Below are positions 25,548 to 35,420 of a stretch of DNA of 64,000 bases, piece after piece; within the stretch, counting starts at the first letter, position 1, and each line of letters starts with the position of its first letter. Origin of the DNA: Enterococcus sp. DIV0212c (GTDB lineage Bacteria > Bacillota > Bacilli > Lactobacillales > Enterococcaceae); the NCBI RefSeq assembly GCF_017377505.1, contig NZ_JAFREN010000006.1:1-64000 (forward strand), given 5' to 3'. A program made the translations under genes and the position numbers. Under the pieces are notes generated by a model that saw only the letters and a program-made list of their open reading frames with translations, did no database searches and had not been told where the DNA came from.

Positions 25548-27065
25548 CTATTTTTCCAACATCTTATGTTCCACTAAATAATCATGCGCAACCGTCGCTG
25601 GATCTTTTTGCTCCACATTGACTAGGTAATTCATCTCACTCATTTCTTCTTCCGTGATCTTACCAACCAAAGGCTGCAATAATTCTTTTAATTCCGGATA
25701 TTTCTCAAGCGTCTCAGCTTTCAGCAATGGCGCACCTTGATATGGTGGAAATAGTTGTTTATTATCTTTTAAAATCACTAAATCGTATTGCTTCAACTCA
25801 CTATCAGTCGAATAAGCGTCCACCACATTGACATCCCCATTATTGATTGCTTGGTAACGTAAAGATGGCTCCATCGACTTCACATCGAAATTCAAGTTAT
25901 ACAGTTTTTGTAACCCTTTATAGCCGTCCTCACGATCGATAAATTCTAGGGTAAAACCAGCTTTTAGCTGACTTTCAACTTTTTTCAAATCTTCGATTGT
26001 TTTCAGTCCATTTTCTTCTGCGAATGATCGTTTAACTGCGACAGCATAGGTATTTTCATAACGCATTGGTTCTAGATAATCCATATTTTCTTGTTTTTTA
26101 ATTTGATCTCGTGCGTATTCGTACACTTCTCTTGGGTCTTTGGATGTGTTCTTATTGTCTTTCAAAAACGTTTCAAGAACGGTTCCGGTAAATTCAGGGT
26201 AGATATCGATTTCACCAGATTTTAGTGCATTAAATAGGAAACTCGTTTTCCCAAAGTTTGATTTTAGGTTTACGTGGATATCACTATTTGTTTCGATCAA
26301 TTCTTTATACATGTTGATCAGAATATCTGGTTCTGCACCTAATTTTCCTGCTACTGTGATTTCTTTTTGCTCTGCTTCTTGATGGGTATAGACAAACGAT
26401 CCCACTAACAAAGCAAGCAAGACCATAAAGGCTGCTACGATGCGTTTCACTGTCGCTTTCTCTAATAAATGAATCCCAAAGTTAAACAAGACCGCCAAGA
26501 CAGCAGAAGAAATTGCGCCGATCAAGATTAGGTAGACATTGTTTCGGTCGATTCCTAGTAAGATAAACGTTCCAAGACCACCTGCACCAATCAGAGCCGC
26601 AAGTGTTGCCGTTCCGATAATCATAACTGTCGCAGTACGAATCCCTGAAATGATATAAGGTAAGGCTAATTGCAGTTCAAATTTGATTAGTTTTTCTCGT
26701 TTATTCATCCCAAAGGCTTCGGCCGCTTCTTCTAAGGAAGGATCGATTTCTGTCAGACCTGTATAGGTATTTTGCAAAATCGGAAATAGTGCATAAATCA
26801 CTAACGCAACAATTGCTGGTGGACTTCCGATACCGATAACCGGAATCAATAAACCAAGTAAAGCCAATGAAGGAATCGTTTGAAAAATACCGGTAATTTG
26901 CAGGACAAATTCAGCGACTTTTTTATAATTTGTCAATAAAATCGCTAATGGAATTGCAATAAGAATCGCAATCAATAGTGACAGTAACGATAGCTGGATA
27001 TGCTCAACGACTGCTTGAATAAAATCTTCTTTGCGGGCAACGAATGTTTCGATCAGTTTTCCCAT
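25548..27065 (-). CDS. ABC permease fused to substrate-binding protein (betaine/choline or ergothioneine type)
   Basis: A 505-residue fusion: an OpuCB-like permease with six membrane segments (about 1-215) carrying the EAA loop ([16 protein letters not shown]), then a membrane-tethered OpuCC/ProX-like binding domain (about 230-505) with [11 protein letters not shown] and [15 protein letters not shown]. Start chosen at ATG 27065, 7 nt after the strong AAGGTGAT; a GTG 12 bp upstream is part of that RBS. It follows the ATPase gene by 1 bp. The fused layout is that of the EgtUBC ergothioneine importer of pneumococcus as well as of osmolyte importers, and sequence alone does not decide. Confidence 0.85.
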   Translation of the reverse strand: MGKLIETFVARKEDFIQAVVEHIQLSLLSLLIAILIAIPLAILLTNYKKVAEFVLQITGIFQTIPSLALLGLLIPVIGIGSPPAIVALVIYALFPILQNTYTGLTEIDPSLEEAAEAFGMNKREKLIKFELQLALPYIISGIRTATVMIIGTATLAALIGAGGLGTFILLGIDRNNVYLILIGAISSAVLAVLFNFGIHLLEKATVKRIVAAFMVLLALLVGSFVYTHQEAEQKEITVAGKLGAEPDILINMYKELIETNSDIHVNLKSNFGKTSFLFNALKSGEIDIYPEFTGTVLETFLKDNKNTSKDPREVYEYARDQIKKQENMDYLEPMRYENTYAVAVKRSFAEENGLKTIEDLKKVESQLKAGFTLEFIDREDGYKGLQKLYNLNFDVKSMEPSLRYQAINNGDVNVVDAYSTDSELKQYDLVILKDNKQLFPPYQGAPLLKAETLEKYPELKELLQPLVGKITEEEMSEMNYLVNVEQKDPATVAHDYLVEHKMLEK

Positions 27066-27066
27066 A

Positions 27067-28020
27067 TTATTGATCACCTTTTTCTATCTTCGTCTCTAAG
27101 AAGCGTAAAATCGTTCGATCTGTGATTTCACCGATAGGCCCTTTCTCGTCAACTAGTACAACCGTTTTTCCGTCTACAAGTAAACGAATCACTTCTGGTA
27201 GTGCAGTATCTATGGTGACAGTCGTTTTGCTATTTACTTGACCATCTTCCACAAGACCTAACTCTAATAAATCTGCTACACAATAATTTTCTAAACTGGA
27301 ATGATCTTGTTGGAAAAATTGCGCGACAAAATCATTGGCTGGATTACTTCTGATTTGTTCCGGAGTATCCGTTTGAACGATTTTCCCCTCTTTCATGACA
27401 CAGATACGGTCACCTAAAAACAAGGCTTCATTCATATCATGCGTTACAAAAACCACTGTGCTCGCTAATTCTTTGTGCAATTCTTTGATCAATTGTTGTA
27501 ATTGTCCTTTAGAAATTGGATCTAATGCGCTAAATGGTTCGTCCATCAAAATGATATCGGGCTTAGCTGCTATTGCTCGCAAGATTCCGATACGTTGTTG
27601 CTCTCCTCCAGATAATTCAGCTGGTTTGCGGTGAAGATATTCTTCTGGTGGTAAGCTTACTTTTTTTAGTAGCTCTTCTGTTCTTTCTCGTCTTTTCTCT
27701 TTGCTCCAGTGTTTCATCTCCGGAATTAATTCGATATTTTCAGCAACGGTCAGATTTGGAAAAAGTGCGATTTGTTGGAGCACGTAACCGATCGTTAAGC
27801 GTAGTTCTTTAAGATTGTAATCGATCAGTCTTTGATCGTTAAAATAGATATCCCCATCGGTTGGTTCGATCAATCGGTTGATCATTTTTAATGTTGTTGT
27901 TTTCCCACTTCCACTTGGACCGACTAATACAAAAAACTCACCGTCTTCAATTGAGACATCGAAGCCTTCTAATACTAATTGATCGTTGTATTTTTTGGAT
28001 ACATTTTGAAAATTTATCAT
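27067..28020 (-). CDS. ABC transporter ATPase with CBS domain (OpuCA/EgtUA type)
   Basis: A 317-residue ATPase: Walker [14 protein letters not shown] (34-46), Q-loop, signature [10 protein letters not shown], Walker [15 protein letters not shown] and the H-loop VTHD. After about residue 240 it carries a single CBS-like segment ([27 protein letters not shown]), as in quaternary-amine transporters, where this part senses ionic strength or nucleotides. It energises the permease/binding protein encoded 1 bp downstream. Upstream at 28085-28106 lie AAGTAT and AAGTATACTT elements that could bind a regulator (weak). Confidence 0.88.
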   Translation of the reverse strand: MINFQNVSKKYNDQLVLEGFDVSIEDGEFFVLVGPSGSGKTTTLKMINRLIEPTDGDIYFNDQRLIDYNLKELRLTIGYVLQQIALFPNLTVAENIELIPEMKHWSKEKRRERTEELLKKVSLPPEEYLHRKPAELSGGEQQRIGILRAIAAKPDIILMDEPFSALDPISKGQLQQLIKELHKELASTVVFVTHDMNEALFLGDRICVMKEGKIVQTDTPEQIRSNPANDFVAQFFQQDHSSLENYCVADLLELGLVEDGQVNSKTTVTIDTALPEVIRLLVDGKTVVLVDEKGPIGEITDRTILRFLETKIEKGDQ

Positions 28021-28148
28021 TTGTTCACCTCATTTTTCTTGTATGCACATGCTGTTTATCGTTAGACAAGCTTTCACTATTTTTAAGTATGTTTATAAGT
28101 ATACTTGAAAATATCCGATGTTTCTAACGACTTGTTTCTATTGTATAG

Positions 28149-28181
28149 AAAAAAACCTGACAACTGTCTGTCAGGTTTTTA
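28149..28181 (-). terminator. Terminator after the large surface-protein gene
   Basis: AAAAACCTGACA pairs with TGTCAGGTTTTT (4-nt to 6-nt loop), with A/T flanks on both sides. Confidence 0.8.
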
Positions 28182-28280
28182 GATTTTAATAAAAAATTCA
28201 CCACATAATTATAACTTGCGTATTGATTTTTTGTTATACAATTGTTTATTCCTACGTTGAATCACTATGCGCTTCAAAAA

Positions 28281-31200
28281 TTAATTGGAAATAGAAAATG
28301 TCATCTGACCATTGTAAAGTGCAGCCTTCGTAAAATCTTCTGCTTTTGCCTGTACTTTAAAATCATACTTTCTATTTTTGGAATTTAGAATTGTCATGAT
28401 TTCTCCTTCTAAGAGCGGAAAACCATCTTGTTTATAAATACTTGCATTCACCGTTTCATCTCCAGCAGTTAACATCATAATAGGATCTGTTGTTACTTTG
28501 ATTTTTATGTTTTCATCTGTGCCAGCTGGAATAAATGAGATGGTTTCATGTCCACTTACATAATTCGTATCCTTTTCGTCTTTCAATTCGATACTTTGAG
28601 GTAACATTATATACGCTGCTGGTTCAGAAGACACAGTTAGTGGAACTTCCACCGCATTACTGAGACCTGTTTTAATACTTTTAATCAGGACTGTTACACT
28701 GAACTTACCCACTTTATCAAATTTCATCTGCTCCTTGAATCCGATAGCTTCTATTTTATCAGAATCTATATTACTTTTAAGGTTTTTTACAACTTTTTCT
28801 GGCTTTAAATCCGTCGTTGAACTCCCTAAGGCTACAGTCGTTTCAACTGGTTCACCTGTCGGCAAAAGTGCTTTGATTGGAAACTTATTTTTAGTCACTT
28901 TATCTGCTTGATTATTTTTTACTTCCAAAGGAATATGTAAATAACCATCTTCTTTATTGAAAGTAGATTCTAGTGTTTCATTCTTTGTATCCAAAGCTAA
29001 TGCAAAATCCAGAATTAGCGTATTATCCCCTTCATTGCCCAATTTTTCGACAAAATCCTTTTTATAGGTTACAGAAAAACAATTATTTGCTTTATCAATT
29101 GTTTTTACAATATTTGGATCATTTGAATAGTCTTTCCCAGCAGTATCCAAAATTTTTATCTGTTTCCAAAATTCTTCTTCACTCAGCCATTTATTATATC
29201 CATTAGTGTTGACAGAAACAGTGACTTCTTTATAACTGTTGCTAGTTGGTTCTTGCGGTAAAAACTGGGCAATACTCCCTATGATTTTTTTGCCGGAATC
29301 ATCTTTTTGGGGAACACTATTAGGGGCTTGATAGTTTACAGGAATAATGACTTTGGCTGTTTTATCCAAGAGACTGAACGTATACCCATCCCCTTTTAAT
29401 GGGACCCCGCCGTGCATATTTTTAGGTTTTTGATAGAGAAAGTTAAAGACATACGTAGAAGTTCGTTGGCTTGGCCAATGAACATTATATTTTTGTGTTA
29501 TTTCCGGAAATCTTGTGACCGTTAGTTCATCAAACATTGAATTATCTTCAATAATTACATTTTTTAGTTCCGCACTTCCCATAAACAACGCACTGTTTGC
29601 ACTTGGTGCTTTTTTTTGGACAGGAACTAACATATTGGTTGAGATTTCTTGTCCCTCTTCATCCAAAACAATCAATTCCAAATTCATATCATTATAGTAA
29701 GTAAGAAAATCGAGCGCGGCATCTTTTTCTCCACGTTTTATTTTATTTTTTGCTCCCAGCAATTTAATTTTTAGTGAAACCGGGACTCCTCGGTAAATAC
29801 CAGCATTTTTTACGGTTACTACAGTATTCTCATCAAGAGTCTCTTCTGCTCCCGACCATATTTCTCCATTAATAGTCGTATCTTTGACTAAATCTTTTCC
29901 AACGTATTTTACAACTAGAACTTCATCCAATGCAGGCAACGCCTTACCTTTTACATAATTTCCAGCTTTATCTAACCAGGTCACGTAAGCAGAATCTGCA
30001 AGTTGTATGTTCGTATTTTTAGTCAACAACTCTTTTTGGATAATTTTGTCTGATAAATTATTTTTTACTTCTATAGGAATATAAAAATAATCGTCTTCCT
30101 GATTCAAAATAGACTGTAATTTTGTGTTTTTTCCATCTAAAGATAGTGCCATTTTAATGACTAAACTGTTGTCACTTGTAGTTCCTAATTTTTCTAACAA
30201 AGATTTTTTATAAGTCACAGAAAAAGTATTATTGCTTTTATCAATGCTTTTAGTGATATTTGGATCATTTGAATAGTCTTTTCCATCTTTATCTACTATT
30301 TTTATCTGATTCCAGAAATCTGCTTCATCTATCCATTGATTATATCCATTTGTATTAACCGTAACAGTCAAATCTGTATAATACTTTTCACTGGGTTCTT
30401 GTGGTAAAAATTGAGTGATACTTCCCAGTATTTTTTTACCAGAATCATCCGTTTCAGGAAGAATATCCGGTTGCTGATATTTTACTGGAGTGATGACTTT
30501 CGCCTTTTTATCCAATAGGCTAAATGTATAGCCATCTCCTTCTATAGATACTCCTCCATGCAATTGCTTAGAATTTTGATAAAGAAAGTTAAATGTATAC
30601 GTAGAAGAACTTTTTTGGGGCCACTGAACACTATATTTTTGTGTATTTTCTGGAAATTTTGTGACGTTTAACTCATCAAAAATTGGATCATCTTCAACGA
30701 TCACATTTGCTAGTTCGCTACTTCCCATAAATAGCTCACTATTTGCACTGGGTGTTTTTTTTTTGACAGGAACTAATATATTGGTTAATACTTCTTGCCC
30801 CTCATCATCCAAGACTGTCAATTCTAAATTCATATTGTCATAGTACGTAAGAAAGTCGAGCGAAGCATCCTCTGCTCCTCGTTGGATTGTATTTTTTGCT
30901 CCTAGTAGTTTAATTTTCAGCGTTATTGGAGTTCCACGGTAAATACCTGCATTTTTTACGGTGATCACAGAATTCTTATCGAGAGTAACGTTACGTCCAG
31001 ACCACATACTCCCATTAATAGTCGTATCATCGACCAGATCCTTTCCGGCATATTTCAAAACTAGAACTTCATCTAACGTAGGTAGTGATTTTCCTTTGAC
31101 ATAATTTCCGGTTTTATCTAACCAAGTCACATATGGAGATTCTGTAAATGGCAGAGTATCTACGCTATTTTCACGGTTACTAGCGGATTCATTGAACTGT

Positions 31201-31331
31201 TCCGGCTCTTTTAAAGTAGCGATATTTGTGCGTTCAACAAGACTCTCAGCATAAACTTGATTCTCCAGACAATTCTTAAAAAAAGGAATTATTAATAGCA
31301 ATAATAGTAGCCTTCTATTTATTTTCATCAT
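28281..31331 (-). CDS. Large secreted protein with an internal duplication
   Basis: A 1016-residue protein with a signal peptide (about 1-28). Two copies of a block of roughly 375 residues follow: copy 1 opens at PYVTWLDKTGNYVKGKSLP (about 66), copy 2 at AYVTWLDKAGNYVKGKALP (about 450). They share landmarks such as KNAGIYRG, DFLTYY, LGSITQFLPQEP-like and YSNDPNI. A unique C-terminal part ends in a beta-rich domain with YIMLPQSIELKDEKDTNY. No LPXTG or WxL motif and no C-terminal membrane segment are visible, so attachment is unclear. Third gene of an operon with a TM protein and a small secreted protein. Function unknown; surface adhesion or assembly is a guess. Confidence 0.7.
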   Translation of the reverse strand: MMKINRRLLLLLLIIPFFKNCLENQVYAESLVERTNIATLKEPEQFNESASNRENSVDTLPFTESPYVTWLDKTGNYVKGKSLPTLDEVLVLKYAGKDLVDDTTINGSMWSGRNVTLDKNSVITVKNAGIYRGTPITLKIKLLGAKNTIQRGAEDASLDFLTYYDNMNLELTVLDDEGQEVLTNILVPVKKKTPSANSELFMGSSELANVIVEDDPIFDELNVTKFPENTQKYSVQWPQKSSSTYTFNFLYQNSKQLHGGVSIEGDGYTFSLLDKKAKVITPVKYQQPDILPETDDSGKKILGSITQFLPQEPSEKYYTDLTVTVNTNGYNQWIDEADFWNQIKIVDKDGKDYSNDPNITKSIDKSNNTFSVTYKKSLLEKLGTTSDNSLVIKMALSLDGKNTKLQSILNQEDDYFYIPIEVKNNLSDKIIQKELLTKNTNIQLADSAYVTWLDKAGNYVKGKALPALDEVLVVKYVGKDLVKDTTINGEIWSGAEETLDENTVVTVKNAGIYRGVPVSLKIKLLGAKNKIKRGEKDAALDFLTYYNDMNLELIVLDEEGQEISTNMLVPVQKKAPSANSALFMGSAELKNVIIEDNSMFDELTVTRFPEITQKYNVHWPSQRTSTYVFNFLYQKPKNMHGGVPLKGDGYTFSLLDKTAKVIIPVNYQAPNSVPQKDDSGKKIIGSIAQFLPQEPTSNSYKEVTVSVNTNGYNKWLSEEEFWKQIKILDTAGKDYSNDPNIVKTIDKANNCFSVTYKKDFVEKLGNEGDNTLILDFALALDTKNETLESTFNKEDGYLHIPLEVKNNQADKVTKNKFPIKALLPTGEPVETTVALGSSTTDLKPEKVVKNLKSNIDSDKIEAIGFKEQMKFDKVGKFSVTVLIKSIKTGLSNAVEVPLTVSSEPAAYIMLPQSIELKDEKDTNYVSGHETISFIPAGTDENIKIKVTTDPIMMLTAGDETVNASIYKQDGFPLLEGEIMTILNSKNRKYDFKVQAKAEDFTKAALYNGQMTFSISN

Positions 31332-31362
31332 ACATACCTACCTTTCTTCTATATTTAGCTCA

Positions 31363-31950
31363 TCACTCTTTGAGAACAATCAATTTAAACGATGTATCTG
31401 TTCCCGAAAGTACAGCTTCTTCATCTTCAGAAGCATACCCTTGCATCTTTAAAAAAACATTGTGCGTGCCAAGAGATAATCCTTTTGGTAATGGAACTTC
31501 GGTCACGGCTTCACCTGGTTTGATCAATCCAGTCTTAAGCAATGCTTCTTTTTGTTGATCTAGGTACACAGTAAATTTTATCTTCGCCGAATTAAACGAA
31601 GGGTTGGTCAATGCGATATAAAGGTTTTCAGTTCCTTCTTTTATCGTTACTTGTTTAAAAGCTGGAAAAGCAATTTTTTCATTTGACCAAGCTTCTGGTT
31701 TTTTGATTTTGCTTTTATGCGGCGTGGCGTGAGATTCACTCCCCAATAGTTGTTCCTTCTCTTGTGTTAAGAAAAAATAGCCTGTAAGTATGAGTAGCAA
31801 CAAGGATAGTATGGCAAAGCTAATTTGATATTTTTTCTTCTGCTCTGCAATTCTTTTTTCATAAATCATTTGAGCTTTCTGCTGCTTTTTTTTGAGTTTT
31901 TGGCTGTTTTTTTTTCTTTTGATATTGGTCTTTTTTTTTGTATTTTCCAT
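31363..31950 (-). CDS. Single-pass membrane protein of the surface operon
   Basis: A 195-residue protein; start at ATG 31950 with AAAGGGAT upstream (an upstream ATG adds 14 residues without an RBS). A very basic cytoplasmic tail (KKKTNIKRKK) precedes one membrane segment (about 42-62, SFAILSLLLLILTGYFFL). The outside part is Ig-like: FTVYLDQQKEALLKTGLIKPG and SLGTHNVFLKMQGYAS resemble accessory domains found next to Gram-positive surface proteins. It lies between the small and large secreted proteins, 31 bp from the latter, and may be their membrane partner. Confidence 0.65.
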   Translation of the reverse strand: MENTKKKTNIKRKKNSQKLKKKQQKAQMIYEKRIAEQKKKYQISFAILSLLLLILTGYFFLTQEKEQLLGSESHATPHKSKIKKPEAWSNEKIAFPAFKQVTIKEGTENLYIALTNPSFNSAKIKFTVYLDQQKEALLKTGLIKPGEAVTEVPLPKGLSLGTHNVFLKMQGYASEDEEAVLSGTDTSFKLIVLKE

Positions 31951-32021
31951 ATTCTTATCCCTTTCTATAAAACAAAACAGAGACCTATGCATTTGAGTTA
32001 TGCACTCTTTTTATCAACGAC

Positions 32022-32552
32022 TTATTGACTAGTTCCATCAGAAATCACTCGATAAGTTAGGACATCTGAATGCCAACCTCTACGATTTGGCATCTCGACT
32101 AACCTTGCTAAACCTTTAACTGAATCTCTTTTTTTATTAAAGATTCCTATCTGATTATTATTATTCGTTACTAATTTTTCTTTCCCTTGATCATCAATTG
32201 TCACTAGCTTATAAGCTACCTGAGCTTTACCATTTACTAATTTGAACTCATTTTTAGAAAAAACTTCAACCGTTGAAGATTTTTCTCCGTCATATTTTGT
32301 TCCATCTAGATTGGTCATTAAAACAGTAGTATCAATTTCTTTACGCTTATCGGTAAAAATTATAGATGCTGGAACAGTAATTATGTATTCTGGTTCTTTT
32401 GGATTTTCTGGATCTGTAATATCATTAATATTATTGTAGGTAACAGGGATTTTTTTTTTATTTTCTACTGCAAGTGTTGTTGACATATTTCCACAGAGAA
32501 TTCCCCCGATAATGGATACTAAGCCCAAATAAGTAACACTCTTCCTAAACAA
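32022..32552 (-). CDS. Small secreted beta-rich protein of the surface operon
   Basis: A 176-residue protein with a signal peptide (about 1-28). The mature part has EYIITVPASIIFTDKRKE, a motif like the PQSIELKD of the large neighbour, and ends WHSDVLTYRVISDGTSQ. The start is TTG at 32552 with GGGAGG 7 nt upstream; an ATG in between (ATG TTT GTT TAG) gives a dead three-codon ORF, so TTG is the only workable start. First gene of the three-gene operon. The family is unrecognised but the VPASI-type domain is common among enterococcal surface proteins. Confidence 0.65.
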   Translation of the reverse strand: MFRKSVTYLGLVSIIGGILCGNMSTTLAVENKKKIPVTYNNINDITDPENPKEPEYIITVPASIIFTDKRKEIDTTVLMTNLDGTKYDGEKSSTVEVFSKNEFKLVNGKAQVAYKLVTIDDQGKEKLVTNNNNQIGIFNKKRDSVKGLARLVEMPNRRGWHSDVLTYRVISDGTSQ

Positions 32553-32889
32553 ACATATCCCTCCCAGCTTTCGATAGTTCGATCCTTCACAATGAAAGAA
32601 TCATATTTTAATTAATTACAGTTTACGATCAAAGTGAAGTCAACTTCATTAATTATAACTAATATTTTTTGGAACTTACTTAATGATTTTTTCACGAAAT
32701 TTAATTATATGTTCCCTATCTCTATCAGCATTTTCTTTTCTAAAACTCCAAAAGTGATTATATCAGCTTTAAATAGAGTTCTTCCGCACTTTTATTAATA
32801 AACAAAAAAAGTTCTCTTTTTTTCATTTATCTAATAAAGTCATTTACCCACCTATTTAAAGATAAAACCTTCATTTCTAATCATAAAAA

Positions 32890-32942
32890 CAACGACCTAC
32901 AAGTACTTTGTATTTAGCATACAAGGTACTTGTAGGTCGTTG
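32890..32942 (-). terminator. Long hairpin terminator after pepV
   Basis: A 23-bp stem (AACGACCTACAAGTA and its complement, one G-U mismatch) with a loop of about 7 nt, then GTTTTTATG on the minus strand. The other part of 32553-32995 is AT-rich promoter region with no gene seen. Confidence 0.75.
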
Positions 32943-32995
32943 CTTATTGAACTACTATATATAATTACTTTAAATCCATGAATTAAAGTAGCGGG

Positions 32996-34414
32996 CTACT
33001 TGCCAGCCAAACGATAAATCGCATCCGCATAAATAGCTGTCGCACGGAATAAATCATCCAATGCCATAAACTCATTCGCTTGGTGCATTGTATCTGTATA
33101 ACCTGGGAACATCGCGCCGTACGCCACACCACGTTTTAATAAACGTCCGTAAGTTCCGCCGCCGATGATTTGTTCATGGCCTTTTTGACCAGTATGATCT
33201 TCGTAAACTTGTAATAACGTTTCAACCAATGGATCATCTGCTGGAACATAATGTGGTTCTTGGTTACGTCCACCTTGAACGATTTCTGCACCGATAGCGC
33301 CTGCTGTCGCTTTTACGCCAGCTTCTAAATCTGCTGCAGTTGTTCCTTTAGGGTAACGGAAATTCAAGCTCATAAAGTTGCCTTCTTCAGCATCTTTATT
33401 GAAGACGAATAAGCCAGCATTCATTGTCAATTTACCCATTTTAGCATCTTCAAAGGCTACGCCTAATTTTTCACCATAAAAATCTTCGTGAACAAGTGTT
33501 GCTGCCACTTGGATAAATTCTTTAGCAGAACCGCCAAATGCATAGCTGTTTAAGAAGACTGCTAAGAATGTTGCTGCATTGATCCCAGATTGTGGGCTAG
33601 CACCATGTGCGCCTTTACCAATAACTTTGATCGTAACGGTTGTGCCATTTGCTTCTAACTCACCAGAAATTGGTTCTTCATCGACAAAAACGCTAAATGC
33701 ACCTTGCATTTTTTCAGCAGCTTCGGCAGTTGGAACAGTAATCACAGCTGTCGCTGTACCTGGAACCATGTTTTCACGCAAACCAGCATTAAAACTTTCT
33801 AAACCATATTCGCCTTCGCTTGATCCGCCAAAACGCGCGTATAAAGAGACGTTCCCTTTTTCACCATTGATGATTGGGAATTCTGCATCTGGAGAGAAAC
33901 CAAAGTCAGGTGTTTCTTCATGTTTAAAGTAATAATCCATATCACCCCAGCCGCTTTCTTCGTCACTACCAACGACAAAACGAACTTTTTTAGACAATGG
34001 TACACCTAAATCTTTGATGATTCTTAATGCATAATAAGCCGCCATACTTGGGCCTTTATCATCACTTGAACCACGAGCAAAGATTTTACCGTCTTTGATG
34101 ACAGGCTCATAAGGATCCGTATCCCAACCGTCACCAGCAGGAACAACGTCCATATGTCCGAAAATGCCTAATGTTTCATCGCCTTCACCGTATTCGATAT
34201 GTCCAGCATAGTTATCAACGTTTTTCACAACGAAACCATCGCGCTCGCCATACGCTAACATATGTTTCAAGCCTGCTACAGGTCCTGGTCCAAAAGGTGC
34301 ATCTGGTGTTACTTTAGAGTCATCACGCTCACTATTGATGCGTAATAAATTTTGTAAATCTTCTAATAGCGCATCTTTACGTGCGTCTACTTCTTTTTGC
34401 CAATCAATTGTCAT
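32996..34414 (-). CDS. pepV: Dipeptidase PepV
   Basis: A 472-residue M20 zinc dipeptidase of Xaa-His/carnosinase type, which finishes peptide breakdown in the cytoplasm. Metal and catalytic motifs: GIFGHMDVVPAGDGWDTDP (about 83-101), ARGSSDDKGPSMAAYYALR (about 113-131), VGSDEESGWGD (Glu base and metal) and PDAEFPIINGEKG. The C-terminal GGGTYGRLLKRGVAYGAMFPG carries the last ligands. Size matches lactobacillal PepV. RBS GGAGTGA before ATG. Monocistronic. Confidence 0.95.
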   Translation of the reverse strand: MTIDWQKEVDARKDALLEDLQNLLRINSERDDSKVTPDAPFGPGPVAGLKHMLAYGERDGFVVKNVDNYAGHIEYGEGDETLGIFGHMDVVPAGDGWDTDPYEPVIKDGKIFARGSSDDKGPSMAAYYALRIIKDLGVPLSKKVRFVVGSDEESGWGDMDYYFKHEETPDFGFSPDAEFPIINGEKGNVSLYARFGGSSEGEYGLESFNAGLRENMVPGTATAVITVPTAEAAEKMQGAFSVFVDEEPISGELEANGTTVTIKVIGKGAHGASPQSGINAATFLAVFLNSYAFGGSAKEFIQVAATLVHEDFYGEKLGVAFEDAKMGKLTMNAGLFVFNKDAEEGNFMSLNFRYPKGTTAADLEAGVKATAGAIGAEIVQGGRNQEPHYVPADDPLVETLLQVYEDHTGQKGHEQIIGGGTYGRLLKRGVAYGAMFPGYTDTMHQANEFMALDDLFRATAIYADAIYRLAGK

Positions 34415-34565
34415 TTTTTAGTCACTCCAATTCATTATTCTACCTTCCCATCATACCACTAACTGGCTTAAAAGAAAAAGGCGGGAACAGTTTTTTCCGT
34501 AATATTTTGCTCTTCATTCGAAACAGATTTATACTGAAGGTAAATCACTCAAGGAGAGGATTCAG

Positions 34566-35417
34566 ATGAAAGAACTGTCACAAGAAAATTTGACGACTGT
34601 GATCAAGTCTCGTCCACAAAATTCTCACAAAGGAACCTTTGGGCGAGCTGTATTGATTGGCGGAAATGAGACATACGGCGGTGCAATCATTATGAGTGCA
34701 GAAGCTTGTGTTAAAGCAGGTTGCGGCCTAACCTCTGTCATTACTGCAGAGAAAAACCATACAGCAGTACATGCTCGTTTGCCTGAAGCAATGGTTCTTG
34801 ATTGGACGACCACACAAGAATTCAGTGATTTAATCGATACAGCAGATGTGATTTTGGTTGGCCCTGGTTTAGGTTTAGATACTCATAGTCAGCAAGTTTT
34901 AGAAAAAGTTTTGCGACAACAAAAACCTGAACAATGGCTCGTAATTGACGGATCTGCCATTACGTTATTCGCTCAAAATCATTATGCTTTGAACTATCCA
35001 AAACAAGTGGTGTTCACACCTCATCAAATGGAGTGGGAACGACTAAGTGGACTTACAATCGCTAACCAAACAATTGAAAATAATCGAGCCGCGCAAAAGC
35101 AATTAAATACAAGTATCGTCTTAAAAAGCCATCGAACAGAAATTTATACTGCCTCTTCACAATACAGAAATCCACTAGGAACTCCCGCTATGGCAACTGG
35201 TGGGATGGGCGACACACTTGCTGGTATGATTACGGGCTTTTTGGCTCAGTTTCAAAATAAAGAAGCAGCTCTTTGTGCTGCTGTTTATCTCCACAGCTTG
35301 ATTGGAGAAGAATTAGGAAAAGAAAATTACGTTGTCTTACCAACTGAAATCAGTAAGAATTTACCCCATTACATGAAGCGATTTGAGCGTTTAAATAATA
35401 AAACAGAGGAAAAATGA
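34566..35417 (+). CDS. nnrD: ADP-dependent NAD(P)H-hydrate dehydratase
   Basis: A 283-residue ribokinase-fold repair enzyme that returns hydrated NAD(P)H to the active cofactor using ADP. Motifs: GTFGRAVLIGGNETYGGAIIMS (about 23-44), VILVGPGLGLD, VFTPHQMEWERLSG and the catalytic NPLGTPAMATGGMGDTLAGM (about 205-224), where the Asp is catalytic. It lacks the N-terminal epimerase domain found in fused forms. RBS AAGGAGAGG. Followed directly by the convergent TetR gene. Confidence 0.93.
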   Translation: MKELSQENLTTVIKSRPQNSHKGTFGRAVLIGGNETYGGAIIMSAEACVKAGCGLTSVITAEKNHTAVHARLPEAMVLDWTTTQEFSDLIDTADVILVGPGLGLDTHSQQVLEKVLRQQKPEQWLVIDGSAITLFAQNHYALNYPKQVVFTPHQMEWERLSGLTIANQTIENNRAAQKQLNTSIVLKSHRTEIYTASSQYRNPLGTPAMATGGMGDTLAGMITGFLAQFQNKEAALCAAVYLHSLIGEELGKENYVVLPTEISKNLPHYMKRFERLNNKTEEK

Positions 35418-35420
35418 CGT

